From Pseudomonas entomophila (GTDB lineage: Bacteria > Pseudomonadota > Gammaproteobacteria > Pseudomonadales > Pseudomonadaceae), in contig NZ_CP070982.1 of assembly GCF_018417595.1 (NCBI RefSeq), positions 1 through 64,000 on the forward strand: a stretch of 64,000 nucleotides of DNA, given 5' to 3'. How positions within the stretch are numbered: position 1 is the first letter of the stretch; the number at the start of each line of letters is the position of its first letter. Below, piece after piece: positions 21,601 to 31,842 of the stretch. A program made the position numbers and the translations under genes. The notes under the pieces were generated by a model. It was not told the origin of the DNA. It made no database searches and was given only the letters and a program-made list of their open reading frames with translations.

Positions 21601-21915
21601 TCAGCCTGACGTTTTATTGAGCTTCTTCAGGAACACGGTCATCTCTTTCTCGGCCTGCTTGTCGCCATGGGCCTGCGCCGCGACGATCCCCTCTTCCCAG
21701 GCCTTGTGTGCGCCAGCCAGATCGCCGCTGAGCTGATACGCCTTCCCCAGCAGCTTCCACGCCGCCGAGTACTTCGGATCCTGGAGCACACAAGCCGCCA
21801 GGTGCACCGCCGCTTCAGCCCCATTGCCCTCGTCCAGCCAGGCCTTGCCCAGCCCGAACCGCAGCAGCGGGTTATCCACACCCTTGGCCAGCATCTTTTC
21901 CAGCGATTCACGCAT
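21601..21915 (-). CDS. Small tetratricopeptide repeat protein
   Basis: A 104-residue protein made of about two and a half TPR-like helices pairs (GLGKAWLDEGNGAEAAVHL, then AWKLLGKAYQLSGDLAGAHK). No signal peptide or membrane helix is seen, so it is probably a cytoplasmic adaptor. It follows trkA by 11 bp on the same strand, so it is probably in the same operon. The Pseudomonas orthologue is a conserved TPR protein of unknown partner. Confidence 0.8.
   Translation of the reverse strand: MRESLEKMLAKGVDNPLLRFGLGKAWLDEGNGAEAAVHLAACVLQDPKYSAAWKLLGKAYQLSGDLAGAHKAWEEGIVAAQAHGDKQAEKEMTVFLKKLNKTSG
21872..21880 (+). promoter_or_regulatory. DnaA box (exact), inside the TPR gene
   Basis: TTATCCACA, 110 bp from the next box. 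Confidence 0.6.
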
Positions 21916-21926
21916 CTCGTCTCTCC

Positions 21927-23300
21927 CTAGAAGAAACTCAGGCCCACATGGAACAGCTTCTCCACGTCCCGAATCTGCTTTTTATCCACAACGAACAGGA
22001 TCACATGGTCGCCCGATGCGATCACCGTGTCGTCGTGGGCGATCAGCACTTCCTCGTCGCGGATGATCGCACCAATGGTGGTGCCTGGCGGCAGCGAGAT
22101 GTCCTCGATGGCCTTGCCCACCACCTTGCTCGACTTCGAATCGCCATGGGCCACCGCCTCGATTGCCTCGGCCGCGCCGCGGCGCAGCGAGTGCACGCTG
22201 ACGATATCGCCGCGGCGTACGTGGGCCAGCAGGGTGCCGATGGTGGCCAGCTGCGGGCTGATGGCGATGTCGATCTCGCCGCCCTGCACCAGGTCGACAT
22301 AGGCCGGGTTGTTGATGATGGTCATCACCTTGCGCGCACCCAGGCGCTTGGCCAGCAGCGACGACATGATGTTGGCCTCGTCGTCGTTGGTCAGGGCCAG
22401 GAAGATGTCGGCGTCGGCGATGTTTTCTTCGAGCATCAGGTCTCGATCGGACGCGCTGCCCTGCAGCACCACGGTGCTCTCGAGGTTTTCCGAGAGGTGG
22501 CGGCAGCGTGCCGGGTTCATCTCGATGATCTTCACCTGGTAGCGGCTCTCGATGGCCTCGGCCAGGCGCTCGCCGATCTGCCCGCCGCCGGCGATGACCA
22601 CGCGTTTGTTGGTTTCGTCGATGCGGCGCAACTCGCCCATCACTGCGCGGATGTCCTTCTTCGCGGCGATGAAGAACACTTCGTCGTCGGCCTCGATCAC
22701 CGTGTCGCCCTGCGGGGTGATCGGCCGGTCGCGACGGAAGATCGCCGCCACGCGGGTGTCGACGTTGGGCATGTGGGCACGGATCTGGCGCAGTTGCTGG
22801 CCCACCAGCGGGCCGCCGTAGTAGGCCCGGACCGCCACCAGTTGGGCCTTGCCCTCGGCGAAGTCGATCACCTGCAGCGAACCTGGGTGCTCGATCAGGC
22901 GCTTGATGTAGTTGGTCACCACCTGCTCGGGGCTGATCAGCACGTCCACCGGGATGTGGTCGTTGTCGAACAGCTCTTCACGGGTGAGGTAGGCCGACTC
23001 GCGCACCCGGGCGATCTTGGTCGGGGTGTGGAACAGCGAGTAGGCGACCTGGCAGGCGACCATGTTGGTCTCGTCACTGTTGGTTACCGCCACCAGCATG
23101 TCGGCGTCGTCGGCGCCGGCTTGGCGCAGTACCGTCGGCAGCGAGGCGCGGCCCTGCACGGTGCGGATGTCCAGGCGGTCGCCCAGGTCGCGCAGGCGCT
23201 CGCTGTCGGTATCGACCACGGTGATGTCGTTGGCTTCGCTGGCCAGGTGTTCCGCCAGCGTGCCGCCCACCTGCCCTGCGCCGAGGATGATGATCTTCAT
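21927..23300 (-). CDS. trkA: Trk system potassium uptake regulatory protein TrkA
   Basis: A 457-residue NAD(H)-binding cytoplasmic regulator of the TrkH/TrkG potassium transporter. Two RCK units are present, each with a Rossmann fold ([20 protein letters not shown] at the N-terminus and [19 protein letters not shown] near 233) followed by a TrkA-C domain. Length is normal. It lies 25 bp after rsmB in the conserved def-fmt-rsmB-trkA order. Two exact DnaA boxes lie at and just beyond its 3' end. Confidence 0.97.
   Translation of the reverse strand: MKIIILGAGQVGGTLAEHLASEANDITVVDTDSERLRDLGDRLDIRTVQGRASLPTVLRQAGADDADMLVAVTNSDETNMVACQVAYSLFHTPTKIARVRESAYLTREELFDNDHIPVDVLISPEQVVTNYIKRLIEHPGSLQVIDFAEGKAQLVAVRAYYGGPLVGQQLRQIRAHMPNVDTRVAAIFRRDRPITPQGDTVIEADDEVFFIAAKKDIRAVMGELRRIDETNKRVVIAGGGQIGERLAEAIESRYQVKIIEMNPARCRHLSENLESTVVLQGSASDRDLMLEENIADADIFLALTNDDEANIMSSLLAKRLGARKVMTIINNPAYVDLVQGGEIDIAISPQLATIGTLLAHVRRGDIVSVHSLRRGAAEAIEAVAHGDSKSSKVVGKAIEDISLPPGTTIGAIIRDEEVLIAHDDTVIASGDHVILFVVDKKQIRDVEKLFHVGLSFF
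21982..21990 (+). promoter_or_regulatory. DnaA box (exact), inside trkA
   Basis: TTATCCACA near the trkA 3' end. Confidence 0.6.
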
Positions 23301-23325
23301 CCGCTACTCCCTACCCTTTTTGTTC

Positions 23326-24636
23326 TTACCCGCGCGAAGCGGCGATCTTGATCAGTTTGGCGTAATAGAACCCGTCATGGCCGCCCTCCTGGGCCAGCAG
23401 CTGCCGGCCGTGGGGCTGGCGCAGGCCGGCTTCGGTGGCCAGGTCCAGCTCGCGGGCGCCGGGGGTGCGGGCGAGGAAGGCGTCGATCACTTCGGTGTTC
23501 TCGGTCGGCAGGCTCGAGCAGGTGGCATAGAGCAGCATGCCGCCCACTTCCAGGGTCGGCCACAGGGCATCGAGCAGCTCGCCTTGCAGCGTGGCCAGGG
23601 CCGGAATGTCCTCGGCCTGGCGGGTCAGCTTGATGTCCGGGTGACGACGAATCACGCCGGTGGCCGAGCATGGCGCGTCGAGCAGGATGCGCTGGAACTG
23701 TTTGCCATCCCACCAGCTGGCGGTGTCGCGGGCGTCGCAGGCGATAAGCTCGGCGTCGAGCTTGAGGCGGTCAAGGTTTTCGCGCACACGGGCCAGGCGC
23801 TTGGCTTCCAGGTCGATGGCGACCATGTGGGCCAGGCCAGGTTCGGCTTCCAGCAGGTGGCAGGTCTTGCCGCCCGGGGCGCAGCAGGCATCGAGCACGC
23901 GCTGGCCGGGGGCCAGTTCCAGCAGGTCGGCGGACAACTGCGCGGCTTCGTCCTGCACGCTGACCCAACCGTCGGCGAAGCCCGGCAGGCCGCGCACGTC
24001 GCAGGCTTCAGCCAGGACGATACCGTCGCGGCTGAACTGGCAGGCGTTGGCCTGAATGCCGGCCTCAGCCAGCAGAGCCAGGTAGGCGTCGCGGCCGTGA
24101 TGGCGACGGTTGACCCGCAGGATCATCGGCGGGTGGGCGTTGTTGGCGGCGCAGATGGCTTCCCATTGCTCAGGCCAGAAGGCTTTCAGCGACTTCTGTA
24201 GCCAGCGAGGGTGGGCGGTACGCACCACCGGGTCGCGCTCCATGCCGGCAAGAAGCTCCTCGCCTTCACGCTGGGCGCGGCGCAGCACGGCATTGAGCAG
24301 GCCCTTGGCCCACGGCTTCTTGAGTTTGTCGGCGCAACCCACGGTCTCGCCGATGGCGGCGTGGGCCGGGATGCGCGTGTAGAACAGTTGGTACAGGCCG
24401 ACCAGCAGCAGTGCCTGTACATCGGCGTCTGCGGCCTTGAACGGCTTTTGCAGCAGTTGCGCGGCCAGTAGGTCCAGACGCGGCTGCCAGCGGGCGGTGC
24501 CAAAGGCCAGGTCTTGAGTGAGGCCACGGTCGCGCTCGTCGACCTTGTCCAATTGCGCCGGCAGCGAGCTGTTCAGCGAAGCCTTGCCGCTGAGCACAGC
24601 GGCGAGTGCACGGGCGGCGGCCAGGCGTGGGTTCAT
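23326..24636 (-). CDS. rsmB: 16S rRNA (cytosine(967)-C(5))-methyltransferase RsmB
   Basis: A 436-residue methyltransferase that makes m5C967 in 16S rRNA. The N-terminal NusB-like RNA-binding domain is about 1-140. The SAM-binding motif [17 protein letters not shown] is near 248. Motif IV is [15 protein letters not shown] near 318, and the catalytic cysteine lies in [11 protein letters not shown] near 372. Its ATG overlaps the fmt stop codon by 4 bp. Confidence 0.97.
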   Translation of the reverse strand: MNPRLAAARALAAVLSGKASLNSSLPAQLDKVDERDRGLTQDLAFGTARWQPRLDLLAAQLLQKPFKAADADVQALLLVGLYQLFYTRIPAHAAIGETVGCADKLKKPWAKGLLNAVLRRAQREGEELLAGMERDPVVRTAHPRWLQKSLKAFWPEQWEAICAANNAHPPMILRVNRRHHGRDAYLALLAEAGIQANACQFSRDGIVLAEACDVRGLPGFADGWVSVQDEAAQLSADLLELAPGQRVLDACCAPGGKTCHLLEAEPGLAHMVAIDLEAKRLARVRENLDRLKLDAELIACDARDTASWWDGKQFQRILLDAPCSATGVIRRHPDIKLTRQAEDIPALATLQGELLDALWPTLEVGGMLLYATCSSLPTENTEVIDAFLARTPGARELDLATEAGLRQPHGRQLLAQEGGHDGFYYAKLIKIAASRG

Positions 24637-25565
24637 TGGCCGAGCACCTTGCCACTGGCGAACTTCTCGCGGCGGCTGTTGAACAGGTCGCTGAAGGCCA
24701 GCGCCTTGCCACCGGGCAGTTGCAGGCGGGTCAGGCTCAGGGCGCCATCACCGCAGGCGACGACCAGGCCGTCCTTGCTGGCGGAGAGGATCTCACCAGG
24801 GGTGCCCTTGCCTGTGGACAAGTTAGCGGCCAGCACCTTCACGCTTTCGCCGTCGAGGGTGCTGTGGCACACCGGCCACGGGTTGAAGGCACGGATCAGG
24901 CGCTCCAGCTCCACGGCTGGGCGGCTCCAGTCGATGCGCGCCTCGTCCTTGTTCAGCTTGTGTGCATAAGTGGCCAGGGCATCGTCCTGCACTTCACCTT
25001 GCAGGCTGCCATCGGCCAGGCCGACAATGGCCTGCACCACGGCGCCCGGGCCCATGGCGGCGAGGCGGTCGTGCAGGGTGCCGCCGGTGTCCTCGGCGCT
25101 GATCGGGGTGATCACCTTGAGCAGCATCGGGCCGGTATCCAGGCCCGCTTCCATACGCATCACGGTGACGCCGCTCTCGGCGTCACCGGCTTCAACGGCG
25201 CGCTGGATCGGCGCCGCACCGCGCCAGCGCGGCAGCAGGGAGGCGTGGCTGTTGATGCAACCCAGACGCGGAATATCCAGCACCACTTGCGGCAGGATCA
25301 GGCCGTAGGCGACCACCACCATCAGGTCTGGCTTGAGCGCGGCGAGTTCGGCTTGCGCCTCGGCATTGCGCAACGTCTGCGGCTGGTACACCGGGATGTC
25401 ATGGGCCACGGCCAGCGCCTTCACTGCGCTCGGCATGAGCTTCTGGCCACGGCCGGCCGGGCGGTCGGGCTGGGTGTAGACGGCCACGATCTCGTACGGG
25501 CTGTCGAGCAGAGCCTTGAGGTGTTCGGCGGCAAACTCTGGAGTGCCTGCGAAGACGATGCGCAT
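24633..25565 (-). CDS. fmt: Methionyl-tRNA formyltransferase
   Basis: A 310-residue enzyme formylating initiator Met-tRNA with 10-formyltetrahydrofolate. It begins [20 protein letters not shown]. The catalytic region shows [20 protein letters not shown], with Asn, His and the downstream Asp (GLDTGPML). The C-terminal OB-like tRNA-binding domain follows. It lies after def in the same direction, but an intrinsic-terminator-like hairpin occupies the 63-bp gap between them. Confidence 0.97.
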   Translation of the reverse strand: MRIVFAGTPEFAAEHLKALLDSPYEIVAVYTQPDRPAGRGQKLMPSAVKALAVAHDIPVYQPQTLRNAEAQAELAALKPDLMVVVAYGLILPQVVLDIPRLGCINSHASLLPRWRGAAPIQRAVEAGDAESGVTVMRMEAGLDTGPMLLKVITPISAEDTGGTLHDRLAAMGPGAVVQAIVGLADGSLQGEVQDDALATYAHKLNKDEARIDWSRPAVELERLIRAFNPWPVCHSTLDGESVKVLAANLSTGKGTPGEILSASKDGLVVACGDGALSLTRLQLPGGKALAFSDLFNSRREKFASGKVLGQ

Positions 25566-25581
25566 GGAGTTCTCGCTTCCT

Positions 25582-25614
25582 TGAAAAAGAAAAAGGCTTG
25601 CCGGAGCAAGCCTT
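25582..25614 (-). terminator. Terminator or attenuator between def and fmt
   Basis: Reading leftward (minus strand): stem AAGGCTTG/CAAGCCTT, loop CTCCGG, then TTTCTTTTT. It looks like a full intrinsic terminator within what is usually a def-fmt operon, so it may attenuate rather than end transcription. Confidence 0.75.
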
Positions 25615-25628
25615 CTGGAAGGTGGGGA

Positions 25629-26135
25629 TCAGGCTTGCTGGCGGTGCTGCTTTTCCAGCTTCTTCTTGATCCGGTCGCGTTTGAGCTGGGACAGGTAGTC
25701 GACGAACAGCTTGCCGTTGAGGTGGTCGAACTCGTGCTGCACGCACACGGCCAGCAGGCCTTCGGCTTCGAGTTCATAGGGCTTGCCGTCGCGGTCCTGG
25801 GCCTTGACCCGCACGCGCAGCGGGCGGTCTACGTTTTCGTAGAAACCGGGCACCGACAGGCAGCCTTCCTGGTACTGGCCCATGTCGTGGGTCAGTTCCT
25901 CGACCGTGGGGTTGATGAAGACGCGCGGTTCGCTGCGGTCTTCGCTCAGGTCCATCACCACGACCTGCTTGTGCACGTTCACCTGGGTGGCCGCCAGGCC
26001 GATGCCGGGGGCTTCGTACATGGTTTCAAACATGTCGTCGATCAGCTGACGCAGGGCGTCGTCGAACTCCGTCACCGGTTTGGCGATGGTGCGCAGGCGC
26101 GGGTCAGGGAATTCGAGAATGTTCAAGATGGCCAT
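25629..26135 (-). CDS. def: Peptide deformylase
   Basis: A 168-residue metallo-enzyme removing the formyl group from nascent proteins. The three signature motifs are present: GIGLAATQ near 44, EGCLSVPG near 88 and [11 protein letters not shown] near 132 (metal ligands Cys and two His, catalytic Glu). I chose ATG 26135 ([14 protein letters not shown]), the family start. The 15 extra upstream codons are not conserved. It is divergent from dprA. Confidence 0.97.
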   Translation of the reverse strand: MAILNILEFPDPRLRTIAKPVTEFDDALRQLIDDMFETMYEAPGIGLAATQVNVHKQVVVMDLSEDRSEPRVFINPTVEELTHDMGQYQEGCLSVPGFYENVDRPLRVRVKAQDRDGKPYELEAEGLLAVCVQHEFDHLNGKLFVDYLSQLKRDRIKKKLEKQHRQQA

Positions 26136-26288
26136 AGGGGTCAGGCAGTCACTGTGCGGTCGGTTGAAAACTGAGCACACATAATAAAGGGAAATGGGGC
26201 GTTCGGCACCTGTGAAGCTTGGCTAGGGTGTGAATGGGCGCTGGAAAGCCCATTTCATGGACAGCTTGTCAAAGTATTATCAACAAAG

Positions 26289-26297
26289 TTATCCACA
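26289..26297 (+). promoter_or_regulatory. DnaA box (exact), upstream of dprA
   Basis: TTATCCACA in the def-dprA gap, which is AT-rich around AGTATTATCAACAAAG. Confidence 0.7.
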
Positions 26298-26342
26298 GGT
26301 TGTGCCACGCCGTTGGCCCCTGTCGATCAAGGAAGATCCTCT

Positions 26343-27440
26343 ATGACCGAACCCCGTTCGTCGCCTTGTTCGCCTGCCGAACTCGAGGCGCGGTTGCGTC
26401 TGCATCGCCTTCCCGATGCCGGGCTGCGTCGTTTTCACACCCTTATCGAAGCCTTCGGCAGCGCCTCGTCGGCGCTCAGTGCGCCAGCCAGTGCCTGGCG
26501 TGCGTTGGGGCTGCCGGCAGCCAGCGTCGATGCCCGGCGCAGCCCTGAAGTGCGCGATGGGGCATTGGCCGCAATGGCCTGGCTAGAGCGGCCGGGCCAG
26601 TATTTACTGATGTGGGACGGGCCTGGCTATCCGGCATTGTTGGCCGAGATAGACGACCCGCCGCCCTTGCTGTTCGTCGCTGGAAACCCCGCTTTGCTGG
26701 AGCGGCCGCAACTTGCGATCGTGGGCAGCAGGCGTGCTTCACCTCCGGCGCTGGATACGGCGGGCGCGTTTTCCCGTTGTCTTTCCCTGGCGGGGTTCAC
26801 CATCACCAGTGGGCTGGCGCTGGGTGTCGACGGCGCCGCTCATCGGGCCGCGCTGAAGGCCGGTGGGCACACGATCGGGGTGCTGGGCACGGGGTTGCAA
26901 AAATGTTATCCACAGCGCCATCGAGACTTGGCCAGGATGATGATCGACAGCGGTAGCGCGCTGGTTTCCGAGTACCCGCTGGACGCCGGGCCGCTGGCGG
27001 GCAACTTCCCACGGCGCAATCGGATCATCAGTGGCTTGTCGCTGGGTGTTCTGGTGGTCGAGGCGAGCCTGGCCAGCGGCTCGTTGATCACTGCACGGCT
27101 TGCTGCCGAACAGGGGCGGGAGGTGTATGCGATACCCGGCTCCATCCACCACCCCGGCGCCAAGGGTTGTCACCAGTTGATCCGTGATGGCGCCCTGTTG
27201 GTGGAAAGCGTGGAGCAGATCCTCGACAGCCTGGGCGGCTGGCAAAACCTGCCACCCGCCGTTGTGGATAAACCTGGGCATCCCCTTCTCGCCCTGCTCC
27301 ATGCCGCGCCCCAGACCAGCGAGGGCCTGGCCCATAGCAGCGGCCTGCCGTTGGCCCAGGTGCTGGCCAGCCTGACCGAGCTGGAGCTCGAAGGCCGGGT
27401 CAGCAATGAAGCCGGGCGTTGGTTTGCCCGTGCCGGCTAA
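26343..27440 (+). CDS. dprA: DNA processing protein DprA
   Basis: A 365-residue RecA-loading protein for incoming single-stranded DNA in transformation. The Rossmann-like DprA fold shows AIVGSRRAS, ITSGLALGVDGAAHRAALK, VLGTGL, and FPRRNRIISGLS. A C-terminal winged helix follows (about 300-365). I preferred ATG 26343, since the upstream ATG lacks support. In related pseudomonads I remember a LysM-domain gene between def and dprA. Here that gap is only 207 bp and holds no such gene. Confidence 0.93.
   Translation: MTEPRSSPCSPAELEARLRLHRLPDAGLRRFHTLIEAFGSASSALSAPASAWRALGLPAASVDARRSPEVRDGALAAMAWLERPGQYLLMWDGPGYPALLAEIDDPPPLLFVAGNPALLERPQLAIVGSRRASPPALDTAGAFSRCLSLAGFTITSGLALGVDGAAHRAALKAGGHTIGVLGTGLQKCYPQRHRDLARMMIDSGSALVSEYPLDAGPLAGNFPRRNRIISGLSLGVLVVEASLASGSLITARLAAEQGREVYAIPGSIHHPGAKGCHQLIRDGALLVESVEQILDSLGGWQNLPPAVVDKPGHPLLALLHAAPQTSEGLAHSSGLPLAQVLASLTELELEGRVSNEAGRWFARAG
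26906..26914 (+). promoter_or_regulatory. DnaA box (exact), inside dprA
   Basis: TTATCCACA in the coding sequence. Confidence 0.6.
27263..27271 (-). promoter_or_regulatory. DnaA box (exact), inside dprA
   Basis: TGTGGATAA in the coding sequence. Confidence 0.6.
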
Positions 27441-27479
27441 GTACACTGCGCGCACGGCGTTTATGCGGAGAGACGGAAA

Positions 27480-28037
27480 ATGGTGAGCAGTTGGCGTGTG
27501 CAACAAGCCGCGCGCGAGGTGAAGGCGGGTGCGGTGATCGCCTATCCGACGGAAGCGGTCTGGGGCCTGGGCTGCGACCCGTGGAACGAGGACGCGGTGT
27601 ATCGCCTGCTGGCGCTCAAGTCGCGGCCTGTGGATAAAGGGCTGATCCTGATCGCCGACAACATTCGCCAGTTCGACTTTCTGTTCGAGGATTTCCCGCA
27701 GGACTGGATCGACCGCATGAGCGCTACTTGGCCGGGGCCGAACACCTGGCTGGTGCCGCACCAGGACCTGCTGCCCGAATGGGTGACCGGGCAGCACGAC
27801 ACCGTGGCGCTGCGGGTCAGCGATCATCCACAGGTGCGGGAGTTGTGCGCGCTGGTGGGGCCGTTGATCTCCACCTCCTGCAACCCGGCCGGGCGGCCGG
27901 CGGCCAAGAGCCGGTTGCGGGTGGAGCAGTATTTCCACAATGAGTTGGACATGGTGCTGGGTGGGGCGCTGGGTGGGCGGAAGAACCCGAGCCTGATTCG
28001 CGACCTGGTGACCGGTGAGGTTGTGCGCCCGGGCTGA
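27480..28037 (+). CDS. tsaC: Threonylcarbamoyl-AMP synthase
   Basis: A 185-residue YrdC/Sua5-type enzyme that makes threonylcarbamoyl-AMP for the t6A37 modification of ANN-decoding tRNAs. The conserved [14 protein letters not shown] and [12 protein letters not shown] segments near residues 22 and 49, and the later [15 protein letters not shown], are visible. It follows dprA by 39 bp. Length is that of short TsaC, with no Sua5 C-terminal domain. Confidence 0.94.
   Translation: MVSSWRVQQAAREVKAGAVIAYPTEAVWGLGCDPWNEDAVYRLLALKSRPVDKGLILIADNIRQFDFLFEDFPQDWIDRMSATWPGPNTWLVPHQDLLPEWVTGQHDTVALRVSDHPQVRELCALVGPLISTSCNPAGRPAAKSRLRVEQYFHNELDMVLGGALGGRKNPSLIRDLVTGEVVRPG
27629..27637 (-). promoter_or_regulatory. 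DnaA box (exact), inside tsaC
   Basis: TGTGGATAA in the coding sequence. Confidence 0.6.
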
Positions 28038-28063
28038 TACCGCTGGCGAGGGCTTCGCCCTCG

Positions 28064-28150
28064 TTTCGCGACACAAGGCCGCTCCCACAGGTACAGCGCA
28101 GCTCTCAGGCTTGGCGCTGTAACCTGTGGGAGCGGCCTTGTGTCGCGAAA
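28064..28150. repeat. REP pair (GTGGGAGCGGCCTTGTGTCGCGAA type)
   Basis: Two inverted copies, TTCGCGACACAAGGCCGCTC and GAGCGGCCTTGTGTCGCGAA, are joined by a spacer of about 40 bp that itself holds ACAGCGC/GCGCTGT. They follow tsaC. A GGGCCGC-AAA-GCGGCCC hairpin (28151-28167) comes next and may terminate tsaC. Confidence 0.88.
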
Positions 28151-28167
28151 GGGCCGCAAAGCGGCCC
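28151..28167 (+). terminator. Candidate terminator hairpin after tsaC
   Basis: GGGCCGC-AAA-GCGGCCC stem-loop without a strong T run. The same hairpin design recurs at other convergent or terminal sites in this window. Confidence 0.45.
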
Positions 28168-28205
28168 CAGAATTCCGCGCCGATTTTTCTGATTTTCACC
28201 CAGAT

Positions 28206-28487
28206 GGCTGCCCATTCTGAATTCAGAGAAATATCCTACGCAGTCTGTCGACTGCCATTACCTTCTCAGTGGGAACGCCTGCCTCTAGGCTCCAGACCGT
28301 CGCCGAATAACTTGGTGACCGGGTGTGGTAGCCCGGATGCATTCTTTCCATGACAGCCTATGGCGGCTGTGCGCGGGAGGCTTTCGAGCCTGCCTGGATT
28401 GGAAAATGCCCGGGTCTACCACCTCGCGTACAGCCGCCACCCATTCACGTGGTAGTGATTGGCAGTGGCTTAGAGGAGCATTTTCCA
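28206..28487 (+). ncRNA. Candidate structured cis-regulatory leader of the DUF6124-like gene
   Basis: Four paired segments are visible. A (28325-28350) pairs with A' (28398-28422) through GTGGTAG/CTACCAC, CCCGG/CCGGG and TTTCCA/TGGAAA-type matches. B, TGGCGGCTGT (28361-28370), pairs perfectly with B', ACAGCCGCCA (28430-28439). The order A-B-A'-B' is that of a pseudoknot. A' also contains ATTGGAAAATGC (28398-28409), the perfect complement of GCATTTTCCAAT (28478-28489), which spans the gap from the Shine-Dalgarno to the start codon. A local CCGGG/CCCGG hairpin at 28319-28336 is an alternative. This is what fills the 450-bp gap between tsaC and the small gene, together with the REP pair. Confidence 0.6.
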
Positions 28488-28805
28488 ATGACTAGAAAAA
28501 TTGTCCCCGATCCACCACTCCCCAATACCACCACCCACCCCTTCGGCCGCTGCGACGCCGGCCACCCTCCACTCTTCACCGTAAACCCCAACATCGAAGC
28601 CCACGACGCCCTGGTACACGTAGCGCTCTACCTGCGCTGTGCCTATGACACCGGCATCAAGGCCCTCGACCACCTGCGCGACGAGGGGCGTGTCATGTAC
28701 TGGTCGAGTCTGCATTCGCTGGAAATGGCGGAGGGGTTGGTGGAGGCGATGCTCGATGGCATCGAGTCAGCGCCAGCACCTGGGAATTCACGGCAGGGCG
28801 GTTGA
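28488..28805 (+). CDS. Small DUF6124/DUF3077-like protein
   Basis: A 105-residue protein (MTRKIVPDPPLPNTTTHPFG) resembling the small Pseudomonas family annotated DUF3077/DUF6124, of unknown function. The second half (EAHDALVHVALYLRCAYDTG and following) is predicted helical. No signal peptide or membrane segment is seen. GAGGAG lies 9 bp before the ATG. The same frame stays open up to an ATG at 28350, so an N-terminally extended form of 151 residues cannot be excluded, but that start lacks a ribosome site. The leader upstream can base-pair with the start region. Confidence 0.7.
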   Translation: MTRKIVPDPPLPNTTTHPFGRCDAGHPPLFTVNPNIEAHDALVHVALYLRCAYDTGIKALDHLRDEGRVMYWSSLHSLEMAEGLVEAMLDGIESAPAPGNSRQGG

Positions 28806-28928
28806 TCACGTGTTGGCGGGCAAGTGCAGGGCGATAGTTTTGCAGGGCTCTTGAGATCGAGCGCCGCCCGCGCGGCGCTCGATCTCATAGGCGCCGCAAC
28901 GCTCACGGCGAACACCCCGCAGGGCTGA

Positions 28929-30953
<2,025 letters not shown>

Positions 30954-30956
30954 GCC

Positions 30957-30965
30957 TGTGGATAA
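30957..30965 (-). promoter_or_regulatory. DnaA box (exact), hemF-aroE gap
   Basis: TGTGGATAA in the 25-bp gap between hemF and aroE. Confidence 0.7.
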
Positions 30966-30978
30966 CCGAGGAGCCCCC

Positions 30979-31803
30979 ATGGACCAGTACGTCGTATTCG
31001 GCAACCCCATCGGCCACAGCAAGTCGCCGCTGATCCACCGCCTGTTCGCCGACCAGACCGGCCAGGACCTGGAGTACGCCACCCTGCTGGCGCCGCTGGA
31101 CGAATTCAGCGACTGTGCCCGTGGCTTTTTCAAGCAAGGCAGCGGCGCCAACGTCACCGTGCCGTTCAAGGAAGAGGCCTATCGCTTGTGCGACAGCCTT
31201 ACCCCGCGTGCACAACGTGCTGGCGCGGTGAACACCCTGACCAAGCTGGCCGACGGCACCCTGCAGGGTGACAACACCGACGGTGCCGGGCTGGTGCGTG
31301 ACCTGACGGTGAATGCCGGGGTCACGCTGGCTGGCAAGCGCATCCTCATCCTCGGTGCCGGTGGCGCGGTACGCGGTGTGCTCGAGCCGATCCTGGCGCA
31401 CAAGCCGCAATCGCTGGTGATCGCCAACCGTACCGTTGAGAAAGCCGAGCAACTGGCGCGGGAGTTCGATGAGCTGGGACCGGTGGTGGCCAGTGGTTTC
31501 AGCTGGTTGCAGGAGCCGGTGGACGTGATTATCAACGCCACGTCGGCGAGCCTGTCGGGCGAGCTGCCGCCGATTGCCGATAGCCTGGTCGAGGCAGGGC
31601 GTACCGTTTGCTACGACATGATGTATGGCAAGGCGCCGACGCCGTTCTGCCAATGGGCCAGCAAGCTGGGCGCGGCCAAGGTGCTGGATGGGCTGGGCAT
31701 GCTGGCCGAACAGGCGGCCGAGGCGTTCTTCATCTGGCGTGGGGTACGGCCGCAAACCGGGCCGGTGCTGGATGAGCTGCGTCGACAACTCGCTCGTAGC
31801 TGA
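30979..31803 (+). CDS. aroE: Shikimate dehydrogenase (NADP+)
   Basis: A 274-residue enzyme reducing 3-dehydroshikimate in aromatic amino acid biosynthesis. The substrate-binding [18 protein letters not shown] is at the N-terminus. The catalytic Lys lies in [11 protein letters not shown] near 66. The NADP-binding [14 protein letters not shown] is near 127. The start ATG 30979 is preceded by CGAGGAG. It probably shares a transcript with hemF. Confidence 0.97.
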   Translation: MDQYVVFGNPIGHSKSPLIHRLFADQTGQDLEYATLLAPLDEFSDCARGFFKQGSGANVTVPFKEEAYRLCDSLTPRAQRAGAVNTLTKLADGTLQGDNTDGAGLVRDLTVNAGVTLAGKRILILGAGGAVRGVLEPILAHKPQSLVIANRTVEKAEQLAREFDELGPVVASGFSWLQEPVDVIINATSASLSGELPPIADSLVEAGRTVCYDMMYGKAPTPFCQWASKLGAAKVLDGLGMLAEQAAEAFFIWRGVRPQTGPVLDELRRQLARS

Positions 31804-31810
31804 GAATGTC

Positions 31811-31829
31811 GGGGCTGCAAAGCAGCCCC
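31811..31829. terminator. Hairpin between convergent aroE and the SulP gene
   Basis: GGGGCTGC-AAA-GCAGCCCC is a perfect stem without a clear T run. It is identical to the hairpin at 47085-47103. Confidence 0.5.
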
Positions 31830-31842
31830 AGGATCTGGAAGG

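Noticed and set aside
26234..26548. A 104-codon plus-strand frame upstream of and into dprA
   Set aside because: It overlaps dprA in another frame and lacks a ribosome site or recognisable domain.
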